Assembly (NCBI GenBank): GCA_019245455.1 | Contig: JAFARM010000105.1 | Location: 1-12,351 of the forward strand | Length of the DNA stretch: 12,351 nt | Reading direction: 5' to 3' | From: Sphingomonadaceae bacterium | GTDB taxonomy: Bacteria; Pseudomonadota; Alphaproteobacteria; Sphingomonadales; Sphingomonadaceae | In this document: positions 5,530 through 12,163 of the stretch, piece by piece | Numbering within the stretch: the first letter of the stretch is position 1 | Layout: every line of letters begins with the position of its first letter | Notes under the pieces: generated by a model | Databases searched by the model: none | The model's input: only the letters and a program-made list of their open reading frames with translations | What the model was told of the DNA's origin: nothing | Translations under genes and position numbers: made by a program

Positions 5530-5978
5530 CGGAGCAGGATCAGAAAAGGGCGGCCGACGTGATGCGGTCCGCGCTATCTGTTCTGGTCACGCCAGTGTTC
5601 GAAGGCGGCGGCGTTGGCCCAGTCTATTCGTGCCTGGGCGTCGACATTTCGGTTTGTCGCGGCGCACCAGGCGACGAACTGCTGCGGATCGAGGTAGGCG
5701 CGGAAGGTGGTGAGGCCGCTGGCCTGGCGCTCGGCCTCGATGCTCTGCGCTCGTTTCTGCCATCTGTCGAACGTTGGTGGCAGCCTCTCCGCATCGACCA
5801 TCACTGCGAGAACGGATGGGTAATCCGCGCGACGATACCACGGTATCGCGATGATCTGGGGGATCGGTCGCTGCTGCTCGGCCATCGCTCATTGCTATCT
5901 CGGCTGCTTGACGGAGTCGACCGGCTGGTGCGGCCGACAATCCGCTTCGCGGGCCAATCCGGTGGAGGCGCGGCATGA
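5526..5978 (+). CDS. Possible rightward gene overlapped by an antisense gene (150 aa, GTG start)
   Basis: The frame starts GTG within GTGA, with AGGGGG 7 bases upstream, and its stop overlaps the ATG at 5975 (ATGA), which has its own GGAGG. Both junctions match the operon's style. The N-terminus MTEQDQKRAADVMRSALSVL looks like a genuine helix, and the C-terminus contains LLSRLLDGVDRLVRPTIRF. The middle is exactly opposite the minus-strand gene 5574-5885. There the first codon base faces the antisense third base, a register in which GC-rich DNA stays open by default. The long frame may therefore be partly an artefact. A GTG at 5472 would extend it but lacks the overlap signal. Function is unknown. 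Confidence 0.42.
   Translation: MTEQDQKRAADVMRSALSVLVTPVFEGGGVGPVYSCLGVDISVCRGAPGDELLRIEVGAEGGEAAGLALGLDALRSFLPSVERWWQPLRIDHHCENGWVIRATIPRYRDDLGDRSLLLGHRSLLSRLLDGVDRLVRPTIRFAGQSGGGAA
5574..5885 (-). CDS. Conserved hypothetical alphaproteobacterial protein, antisense to the early operon (103 aa)
   Basis: The protein reads naturally: PQIIAIPWYRRADYPSVLAV (9-28), then MVDAERLPPTFDRW, FRAYLDPQQFVAWCAATNRN and DAQARIDWANAAAFEHW. The ordered motifs 'IPWYRR.DY..(L/V)(A/I)(I/V)M.DA..LP.TFD.W', 'R...DP..F.AWC' and 'N.DA.AR..WA' belong, from memory, to a small conserved protein family common in Rhizobiales and Sphingomonadales. I know of no assigned function. It is rich in Trp, Tyr and Phe and soluble. 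The upstream Shine-Dalgarno is weak and no clear promoter is seen, yet the protein content is far more protein-like than the opposite frame. If real, it is a cargo-type insertion transcribed against the surrounding operon. Confidence 0.6.
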   Translation of the reverse strand: MAEQQRPIPQIIAIPWYRRADYPSVLAVMVDAERLPPTFDRWQKRAQSIEAERQASGLTTFRAYLDPQQFVAWCAATNRNVDAQARIDWANAAAFEHWRDQNR

Positions 5979-6244
5979 TCACGATCGATCCCGAGGCCGT
6001 CGCCGAGGCTGTCGTGCGGCTGGTGCTGCGCGAAGTGCGCCGGCCGATGGCCGACACCACTTTCGGGGGCACCCTGACCCCGGGACCCGGCCGCCGCCTG
6101 GGCGATGTCCGGCCTGCCGCGCAAGCGGTTCACGGCGCGCTCACGAAGGTCACGTGCTCGCCGAAGGTCGGAACGCGCGGCCACCTGCCGTCCAGCGACG
6201 GCCGTTCCCGCGCGCAGTGCCGCGGCAGCCCGCCGACCGGCTGA
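5975..6244 (+). CDS. Small protein of unknown function, reading frame uncertain in its second half (89 aa)
   Basis: The start is strong: GGAGG lies 6 bases before the ATG and the ATGA overlaps the previous stop. The first ~45 residues (MITIDPEAVAEAVVRLVLRE, then VRRPMADTTFGGTL) look like real protein. After that the sequence becomes low-quality ([20 protein letters not shown]...). Two other forward frames are open there: 6105-6341, and an open but ATG-less stretch ending at a stop near 6258 that contains CPACRASG. A frameshift, natural or sequencing, near 6090-6110 would explain this. No family is recognised. Confidence 0.45.
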   Translation: MITIDPEAVAEAVVRLVLREVRRPMADTTFGGTLTPGPGRRLGDVRPAAQAVHGALTKVTCSPKVGTRGHLPSSDGRSRAQCRGSPPTG

Positions 6245-6341
6245 CGCTGCCCGCATAGCCCGTTCCCGTATCGTTTCACCCGACGCCGGCCCCGTTCCGG
6301 CGGCGACCAACTGCGTCTTGTGCGAGGGATGCCATGACTAG
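6105..6341 (+). CDS. Alternative small Arg-rich frame bridging to the GapR-fusion gene (78 aa)
   Basis: The frame [20 protein letters not shown]... ends [10 protein letters not shown] and covers the otherwise empty 6245-6333 interval. Its stop overlaps the next start (ATGACTAG, 8 bases). The Arg/Ala-rich composition is what a shadow frame of GC-rich DNA gives, and there is no Shine-Dalgarno. The C-terminal CxxCxxC is the only motif-like element. It is kept as an alternative reading only. Confidence 0.22.
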   Translation: MSGLPRKRFTARSRRSRARRRSERAATCRPATAVPARSAAAARRPADAARIARSRIVSPDAGPVPAATNCVLCEGCHD

Positions 6342-7176
6342 CAACGGCCCATCGTCGACCGAGCAGCTCCGCCTCTTTATTGAACGCCTGGAGCGGCTGG
6401 AAGCGGACAAGAAGGGCATCGCCGACGACATCAAGGACGTGAAGGCGGAAGCCAAGTCCGCTGGTTTCGACGTCAAGACGATCGTCTCGATTATGAAGCT
6501 CCGCGCGATGGACCCGCAGGAGCGGCGGGAGCGCGAGGCGCTGCTCGACACCTACAAGGCCGCGCTCGGGATGCTCGACGGCACGCCGCTCGGGCGGTGG
6601 GCAGTCGAACGGCTGGAGCGCGAGCACGAGCGGAAGGACGATGCGCCGCCGCCGGGGGACACGCCGGATCCGGAGACACCGCCCGACGCCGGCGGGGAGA
6701 ACGGCGAGGACGATGCGCTCTACCGCGCGGCCGTCGACCTCGTCGTCGCCGAGGGCAAGGCCCCGGTTTCCTTCATCCAGCGCAAGCTGAGCATCGGGTA
6801 CAACAAGGCGTCGGCGATCGTCGAGCGCATGGAGCGCGAGGGCATCGTCTCCGCGCCCGACGAGACTGGCAGGCGCACCGTGCTTCGGACCCCGCCGTCG
6901 TCTCCCGGCGCTGACGCCGAGCCGCCGCAGGACGCGCCTGTCAGCCTGGAAGACGCCAAGATCATGGGCCGCGAGGCGGCGCGCGCGGGGAAGCCGGTCA
7001 CGGCCAATCCGTTCCCGCCGCGCGACGAGCGTCGCGCCGCCTGGGACGAAGCCTGGTGCAGCGAACTCGGCAGCGACGGCATGGACATCCCGCTCGCGCT
7101 GCGCCCCGCGCCCAAGTCGAAGAAGGCCGATGCGCCGGCGTCCGGTCGCGGTGACGAGCCGGGAGCCGGCGAGTGA
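6334..7176 (+). CDS. GapR (DUF2312) - FtsK-gamma - RMF-like triple-domain DNA-binding protein (280 aa)
   Basis: Residues about 10-80 ([20 protein letters not shown] ... [20 protein letters not shown] ... [20 protein letters not shown]) match DUF2312/GapR. GapR is the alphaproteobacterial nucleoid protein that clamps overtwisted DNA ahead of polymerases and forks. After an acidic Pro-rich linker (101-126), residues 127-185 ([20 protein letters not shown] ... [20 protein letters not shown]) match the FtsK gamma winged helix, which reads KOPS sequences in host FtsK. Residues 205-245 ([37 protein letters not shown]) resemble the ribosome modulation factor/CrpP fold ('G..A..AG....NP(F/Y)......AW..AW'). 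The tail is Lys/Pro-rich. The start has GAGGG 8 bases upstream, and the stop overlaps the AAA+ gene start (GTGA). No FtsK motor domain is attached. The role is inferred to be organising or loading factors on phage DNA and is not demonstrated. Confidence 0.82.
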   Translation: MTSNGPSSTEQLRLFIERLERLEADKKGIADDIKDVKAEAKSAGFDVKTIVSIMKLRAMDPQERREREALLDTYKAALGMLDGTPLGRWAVERLEREHERKDDAPPPGDTPDPETPPDAGGENGEDDALYRAAVDLVVAEGKAPVSFIQRKLSIGYNKASAIVERMEREGIVSAPDETGRRTVLRTPPSSPGADAEPPQDAPVSLEDAKIMGREAARAGKPVTANPFPPRDERRAAWDEAWCSELGSDGMDIPLALRPAPKSKKADAPASGRGDEPGAGE

Positions 7177-8111
7177 GCCGCAAGCCTCGCCCCTTCACCG
7201 ACGATCCGATGGCACCCGACGGCGGGTCGGCGCGCGGCGACCTCGAAGCCGAGTTCGGCGCGCATGGCCAGGTCGTCATGCCCGGAGATGCCGAGGCTCC
7301 GATCCTTACCGCGCCTGTCCGCGCCGCGCTCCACCAATGGCTGTTCGAGATGAACGCCGAAGCCGAGCTGAAGGCGGTCGGCCTCAAGCCGCGGACCAGG
7401 GCGCTTCTGCAGGGGCCGCCAGGATGCGGCAAGACGACGCTCGCGCACCACATCAGCGCGCGACTCGGCGTGCCGATGGTCGTCGTCGCCTCCAACGCGA
7501 TGATCAGCAAATGGCTGGGGGAGACGGGCCAGACGATCGGCAAGCTGTTCCGTGCTGCCCGGCGCAATCAGTACGGCATCGGCCTTTTCTTCGACGAGTT
7601 CGACGCGATGGCCAAGGCGCGCGAGAGCCTCGGCCAGCAGGGTGCGGACAACGAGCGGTCGAACATCACCATCGCGCTGCTGCAGGAGATGGACCGCTAC
7701 GACGGCCTGATGTTCGCGGCGACCAACGTCACCAAGAATATCGATCCGGCGATCTGGCGTCGCTTCCAGTTGCAGATCGAGATCGGTTTCCCAGGGCCCG
7801 CGGAGCGCTTCGCGATCGTACGCCTCTATCTCGCGCCGTTCATCGCCGACGACGCGACGGTCACCGCGCTCGCCGAGGTCATGGGTGGCGCATCGCCTGC
7901 GCTGATCCGCGAAGCATGCGAGATGATCAAGCGGTCGCTCGTGCTCGGCCCGCGAATGAACCTGTCGACCGATCTGCCGGCGATCATGGAGCGCTTCGTG
8001 GCCAGCGCGGCACCCGCCGAGGGAGTGCCCGAACCCCTCATCTGGGGCGAGCAGCGTCGCCGCTGCCTTCAGCTTCTAGCCGAAGCTCCGTGGCCGCCGG
8101 TGCGCCCGTGA
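7173..8111 (+). CDS. AAA+ ATPase with a katanin/FtsH-like pore loop (312 aa)
   Basis: Walker A is GPPGCGKT (81-88). A pore-loop-1 style segment [20 protein letters not shown] spans 111-130, with W114-L115-G116. Walker B is LFFDEFD (138-144), sensor 1 is ATN (183-185), candidate arginine fingers are R196/R197, and SPALIREA at 241-248 is a sensor-2-like helix. The aromatic pore loop is typical of classical AAA unfoldases (FtsH, Vps4/katanin, spastin) rather than of clamp loaders or DnaC-type helicase loaders. The protein may therefore thread or remodel a protein substrate. No protease domain or obvious protease gene is adjacent. The N-terminal ~45 residues are variable and may select a substrate. 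The GTG start overlaps the previous stop (GTGA), and its own stop overlaps the resolvase start. Confidence 0.85.
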   Translation: MSRKPRPFTDDPMAPDGGSARGDLEAEFGAHGQVVMPGDAEAPILTAPVRAALHQWLFEMNAEAELKAVGLKPRTRALLQGPPGCGKTTLAHHISARLGVPMVVVASNAMISKWLGETGQTIGKLFRAARRNQYGIGLFFDEFDAMAKARESLGQQGADNERSNITIALLQEMDRYDGLMFAATNVTKNIDPAIWRRFQLQIEIGFPGPAERFAIVRLYLAPFIADDATVTALAEVMGGASPALIREACEMIKRSLVLGPRMNLSTDLPAIMERFVASAAPAEGVPEPLIWGEQRRRCLQLLAEAPWPPVRP

Positions 8112-8602
8112 CTTATCTCGTTCCCGAACGGCTGGTGATCGGCAAGGCGGTGCGGCGGCTTGCGTCGCCGCGTCTCCGCGCCGCGCCGGCGTTGCCGAAG
8201 GCCGAGGGCCTCTCCGGCCTTCCTGCGGGCCCACGTGTCGTGCTGCCGTGGCCGCCGCGCGCCCTCTCGCCGAATGCACGCGGACACTGGTCGTGGCGGA
8301 GCAAGGCCGCCGCCATCTACCGCCGTGAGTGCTGGGCGCTCGCGCTTGCCGCCGGTCTGACACCCGCCGTCGTCGCCGGGATCACCGACGTCGCGGTGCA
8401 GCTCGACTTCTTCCCGCCCGACGGCCGCCACCGCGACGATGATAATGCCGTCGCTGCCTTCAAGGCTGGCCGGGACGGCGTGGCCGACGCGCTCCAGATT
8501 GACGATCGGCGGATCGTTACGACCGTGAGGCTGCATGGCGAAGCGCGCGGGTGCGTCGTCCTCACGCTGACCGACGCCGTCGACCGTGGAGCGGTCGAAT
8601 GA
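8108..8602 (+). CDS. rusA: RusA-like Holliday-junction endodeoxyribonuclease (164 aa)
   Basis: The core matches RusA. VVLPWPPRALSPNARGHW (44-61) is the N-terminal 'PP..LS.N...HW' strand. LDFFPPDGRHRDDDNAVAAF (99-118) carries the Asp cluster and DN used for metal binding. AGRDGVADALQIDDRRIVTT (120-139) contains the conserved D.(L/A).....D motif. RusA dimers resolve four-way junctions, acting in phage recombination or in processing branched replication and packaging intermediates. The family core is about 120 residues. The extra ~43 residues at the N-terminus depend on the GTG at 8108, which overlaps the AAA+ stop (GTGA). A later start is possible. The stop overlaps the next ATG (ATGA). Confidence 0.85.
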   Translation: MTYLVPERLVIGKAVRRLASPRLRAAPALPKAEGLSGLPAGPRVVLPWPPRALSPNARGHWSWRSKAAAIYRRECWALALAAGLTPAVVAGITDVAVQLDFFPPDGRHRDDDNAVAAFKAGRDGVADALQIDDRRIVTTVRLHGEARGCVVLTLTDAVDRGAVE

Positions 8603-9162
8603 TCGCAAAGGTGCCACCGCAGACCGGCTGGACCGATGCCGAGCGGGCCGAGTTGCGCGCGATGCGCATGAACGGTATGATGATCAAGGACATCGCCAAG
8701 GCGCTCGGCCGGCGCCCCGACTGCGTTCGGACATGCCTGCACCGGATGGGCATCAAGCTGCCGGCGGCGATCGTCGCCGAGCGCGCGGGCGACAATATCC
8801 GCCGCTGGCGCGCCGATCCGGCGAACGAGGCGAAACGGCTCGGCCATGCCCAGGCGCAATGGACCGCCGAGCGGCGCGCCCGCCTGGGCCGTATGGGGCG
8901 CGCGAGTATCGCGCAACGCTTGGCGTGGTGCCCGCCCGATCGGGTTCCCGAATATCACCGGCTGGTGCGCAGCAAGCGTATGCCCGCCGCCGAGGCACGG
9001 CGGCTGATCGAAGCCGACATCGCGCGACTGGCCGCCCTGCGAGCGCAGGAGATCGGCCGAGGGTTTGCGGCGCGCGCCGTGGAGCAGCGCCGCGGCGGCG
9101 GACGGGCCGCTCGTCCCGCACCCCTGCGCGTCGCCGAGCAGGATCTGGAGATGGTGCCGTGA
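8599..9162 (+). CDS. GcrA-like helix-turn-helix DNA-binding protein (187 aa)
   Basis: The N-terminus GWTDAERAELRAMRMNGMMI (10-29) followed by DIAKALGRRPDCVRTCLHRM (31-50) and GIKLP resembles the GcrA/SANT-like helix-turn-helix ('WT.E....L..L...G.S...IA..LG.....V....HR.G(I/L)'). The middle is basic and helical. The segment VPEYHRLVRSKRMPAAEARR (116-135) looks like a second small helical domain common in phage regulators. The Arg/Gly-rich tail (162-173) may bind nucleic acid non-specifically. In Caulobacter, GcrA works with sigma70 at promoters carrying methylated GANTC. Here the gene is directly coupled (GTGA overlap) to a DNA-methyltransferase fusion. Whether it senses methylation is inference. 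A general phage transcription activator is the simplest reading. Confidence 0.72.
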   Translation: MIAKVPPQTGWTDAERAELRAMRMNGMMIKDIAKALGRRPDCVRTCLHRMGIKLPAAIVAERAGDNIRRWRADPANEAKRLGHAQAQWTAERRARLGRMGRASIAQRLAWCPPDRVPEYHRLVRSKRMPAAEARRLIEADIARLAALRAQEIGRGFAARAVEQRRGGGRAARPAPLRVAEQDLEMVP

Positions 9163-11870
9163 TCGACGTGCTTCTGCCAGGCGACACCATCGCGACCGTG
9201 CCGCCTGCCTACCAGGACTTCCTTGAGGCGAAGCGGCCGCCTGCGCCTGTGCTCGGCTGGCCGTGCGACCTCGACGAGGTGCCGACGCACCTGACCGACG
9301 GGCGGGAGGTCAAGCCGCACCAGAGGGCGATCATCGCTTGGGCGGTGCGCGGCGGGCGGCGGGCGCTGTTCGAGAAGTTCGGGCTCGGCAAGTCGATCCA
9401 GCAGCTGCTGATCGCCGACATCATCCTCAACAAGATCAACCGCAAGCCAATCGCACGGTTGGCCGCCCGCGGCGTCGAGCCGGCGCGCGCGCTGATCGTC
9501 GCGCCGCTCGGCGTACGGCGGGAGTTCCGCCGCGACGCGCGGCTCGCCGGCGTCGGGCTGACGATCATCCGCGAGACGGCCGAGATCGCTGGTGGCGGCA
9601 TTTATCTCACGCACTACGAAGCCGTTCGCGAGGGCAAGATCGACGTCGACCGCTTTGACGTCGTCAGCCTGGACGAGGCGAGCGTCCTGCGATCGTTCGG
9701 TTCGAAGACCTACCAGACGTTTCTGCCGCTGTTCGAGGGTGTGTCCTACCGCTTCGTCGCCACCGCGACGCCGTCACCGAACCGCTTCAAGGAGCTGATC
9801 CACTATGCAGGCTTCCTCGGCATCATGGACACCGGCCACGCGCTGACGCGCTTCTTCCAGCGCAACAGCGAGAAGGCCAACGACCTTACGCTGTACCCGC
9901 ACAAGGAAGCCGAATTCTGGGCATGGCTCAACGACTGGGCCGTGTTTCTGCAGACGCCGTCGGACCTCGGCTTTTCCGACGACGGCTATGCGCTGCCCGA
10001 ACTCGTCACGCGCTGGCACGCCGTCCAGGTCGATTTGCGCGCCGAAGCCGGCAGCGACGATCGCGGTCAGGGGCTGCTACTGCGCGACGCGGCGCTCGGC
10101 GTGACCCAGGCGGCGCGGGAGAAGCGACTGAGCCTCACCGAGCGGGTCGCCAAAGCGGCAGAGATCGTCGCCGCCTCGCCCGACGATCACTTTGTGATCT
10201 GGCACGACATCGAGGCCGAGCGCGAAGCGCTCGAGCGCGTGTTGCCGGGCATCGTCACCATCAGCGGCGCGACCGACCTCGACACTCGCGAGGAGAGGAT
10301 CGCCGCCTTCGCCGACGGGCACACCCGCCTGATTGGGCTCAAGCCTGTCATGTTCGGCAGCGGCACGAACATCCAGCGGCACTGCCACCGGGCGATCTAC
10401 GTCGGCGTTGGGTTCAAGTTCAACGACCTGATCCAGTCGGTTCACCGGCTGCAGCGATTCGGGCAGCAGCGCCCCGTCGAGATCGACTTCATCCACGCCG
10501 AGACGGAAACCGAGGTCGTCCGCGAGCTGAAGGCGAAGTGGGCGCGACACGACGAACTGACCGCGACGATGAGCGCGCTGATCCGCGAGCGCGGGCTCGG
10601 CTCGCTCGACGCGCCCGCGATCCACCGCACCATGGGCGTCGAGCGGCGCGAGGCGAGCGGCAAGGGCTGGCGCGTTGTCCACAACGATTGCGTCGACGAG
10701 GTGGGGCGGATGCCGGCGGCGTCCGTCGACCTGGTCGTGACCTCGATTCCGTTCGGCAACCAGTATGAGTACACGCCGAGCTTTCACGATTTCGGCCACA
10801 GCGACGACAGCGCGCACTTCTTCGCCCAAATGGACTTCCTGACGCCGTCGCTGATGCGCGTCGTCAAGCCCGGCCGGCTGGCCTGCGTCCACGTCAAGGA
10901 CCGCATCCAGTTCGGGGCGGTGACCGGCGAGGGCGTGCCGACGATTGAGCCGTTCAGCGACCTGACCGTTGCCCATTTCCGCGCCCACGGCTGGCAGTTC
11001 ATGAGCCGGATCACGGTCACCACCGACGTCGTTCGCGAGAATAATCAGACGTACCGCCTCAGCTACTCCGAGATGCTGAAGGACGGCACCAAGATGGGTG
11101 CTGGCATGCCCGAGTACGTCCTCGTGTTCCGCCGCCCCCAGACCGACCGCTCGCGCGGCTATGCCGACACGCCAGTGAGCCACGTCACCGGCGTGACCTT
11201 GCGCGACGGCCGTCGTTTCGACGAGCATGACATCGATTTTGAGGATGCGCTCGCTGGCGATTTCGGGCCGGTTGATAAGCTGACATCGGAGACGTACAGT
11301 CTCGCGCGCTGGCAGGTCGACGCCCATGCGTTCTGGCGCTCGAGCGGGCGCACGCTGCTGACGGCCGACGAGCTGGCACAGTTGCCGACGGGCCAGCTGC
11401 CCAAGGCTTTCGCCGCCGCGACGTGCTCATCAATCTATGACTTCGGCGAGCACATCAGGCTAGGCGAGGCGGTCGCGGCGCGCGACGGGAACGACCCGCG
11501 CGGATCGCTGCCCAAGACGTTCATGGCGCTGGCGCCGGCGAGCATCTGCGACGACGTCTGGACCGACGTCACCCGCATGCGGACGCTGAACGGCGAGCAG
11601 TCGCTCGGCGGTCGCGAGAAGCATGTCTGCCCGCTGCAGATCGACATTGTCGACCGGCTGATTGAGCGATACTCCATGCCCGGCGAAGAGGTTTTCGACC
11701 CTTTCGCTGGCATCGGGACCGTGCCTGTCCGTGCGCTGAAGCTCGGCCGGCGAGGCTCGGGCAGCGAGCTGAACGGCGACTATTGGCGCGACGCCGTGCG
11801 GTACTGCCAGGCGGCGGAAGCCGAGCTCGAAATTCCCGACTTGTTCGATCTGCTGGGAGTTGCGGCGTGA
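9159..11870 (+). CDS. SNF2-type helicase fused to a DNA (N4/N6) methyltransferase (903 aa)
   Basis: Residues about 50-465 are an SF2/SNF2-like helicase of the phage type. It has the PHQ box KPHQRA (52-57), motif I FGLGKSIQ (74-81), motif II LDEAS (171-175), motif III TATPSPN (202-208), FLGIMD (219-224), and motif VI HRLQRFGQ (429-436). Residues about 500-890 are a permuted methyltransferase. The catalytic-type motif TSIPFG (528-533) comes first. A long target-recognition/spacer region follows. Then a motif-X-like KHVCPLQ (821-827) precedes the AdoMet-binding FDPFAGIGT (846-854) and RRGSGSEL (864-871). The order IV-X-I is that of beta-class amino-methyltransferases. The fusion should translocate on or remodel DNA and methylate adenine or cytosine amino groups, plausibly for anti-restriction or epigenetic control. 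I chose the GTG at 9159 for its GTGA overlap. The frame extends upstream only as shadow. Confidence 0.88.
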   Translation: MIDVLLPGDTIATVPPAYQDFLEAKRPPAPVLGWPCDLDEVPTHLTDGREVKPHQRAIIAWAVRGGRRALFEKFGLGKSIQQLLIADIILNKINRKPIARLAARGVEPARALIVAPLGVRREFRRDARLAGVGLTIIRETAEIAGGGIYLTHYEAVREGKIDVDRFDVVSLDEASVLRSFGSKTYQTFLPLFEGVSYRFVATATPSPNRFKELIHYAGFLGIMDTGHALTRFFQRNSEKANDLTLYPHKEAEFWAWLNDWAVFLQTPSDLGFSDDGYALPELVTRWHAVQVDLRAEAGSDDRGQGLLLRDAALGVTQAAREKRLSLTERVAKAAEIVAASPDDHFVIWHDIEAEREALERVLPGIVTISGATDLDTREERIAAFADGHTRLIGLKPVMFGSGTNIQRHCHRAIYVGVGFKFNDLIQSVHRLQRFGQQRPVEIDFIHAETETEVVRELKAKWARHDELTATMSALIRERGLGSLDAPAIHRTMGVERREASGKGWRVVHNDCVDEVGRMPAASVDLVVTSIPFGNQYEYTPSFHDFGHSDDSAHFFAQMDFLTPSLMRVVKPGRLACVHVKDRIQFGAVTGEGVPTIEPFSDLTVAHFRAHGWQFMSRITVTTDVVRENNQTYRLSYSEMLKDGTKMGAGMPEYVLVFRRPQTDRSRGYADTPVSHVTGVTLRDGRRFDEHDIDFEDALAGDFGPVDKLTSETYSLARWQVDAHAFWRSSGRTLLTADELAQLPTGQLPKAFAAATCSSIYDFGEHIRLGEAVAARDGNDPRGSLPKTFMALAPASICDDVWTDVTRMRTLNGEQSLGGREKHVCPLQIDIVDRLIERYSMPGEEVFDPFAGIGTVPVRALKLGRRGSGSELNGDYWRDAVRYCQAAEAELEIPDLFDLLGVAA

Positions 11871-12163
11871 GCGATCTGCGCCAAGGCGTCGGCGTCGGCG
11901 TCCATCAGGTGCTCGACCTTCTCGAGGGGCGGCGCGCCGGTTGGGCTCGGCTGGCGGACGGCGACCTATTCGCCGAGATCGCCCTTGCCGAGCAGGATGC
12001 GCTTTCGCGCTGGCCGACGCTGCCGGAGGCGATCCGCCTGACGGCGTTGCGACTGCACCTGATCGAGCGCGCGGTCGAAGGGCTCATGGGCGAGGCGAAG
12101 CCATCGCCATCAGCCGAAAAATCCGGCGGGATTGCCGCCGAACACAGGGAGCAACCGGAATGA
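11867..12163 (+). CDS. Small protein of unknown function (98 aa, GTG start)
   Basis: The protein starts MSDLRQGVGVGVHQVLDLLE. It has a helical body including LFAEIALAEQDALSRWPTLP and RLTALRLHLIERAVEGLM, and a charged low-complexity tail. The GTG overlaps the methyltransferase stop (GTGA), and its stop overlaps the next ATG (ATGA). There are no membrane or catalytic motifs. It is probably an accessory protein of the early operon. The alternative longer frame starting inside the methyltransferase gene is rejected because of the overlap signal. Confidence 0.68.
   Translation: MSDLRQGVGVGVHQVLDLLEGRRAGWARLADGDLFAEIALAEQDALSRWPTLPEAIRLTALRLHLIERAVEGLMGEAKPSPSAEKSGGIAAEHREQPE

Noticed and set aside
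5801..6310. 169-codon minus-strand frame across the 5975 region
   Set aside because: It is Arg/Ala/Ser-rich, overlaps the better-supported 5574-5885 gene out of frame, and lacks motifs.
8586..9158. Upstream extension of the helicase-methyltransferase frame to 8586
   Set aside because: It is the shadow of the GcrA-like gene; the GTG at 9159 overlaps that gene's stop and the protein homology begins there.
10077..11327. 416-codon minus-strand frame inside the helicase-methyltransferase gene
   Set aside because: It is antisense to a recognised enzyme, with Asp/Val/Leu-rich shadow composition and no motif.
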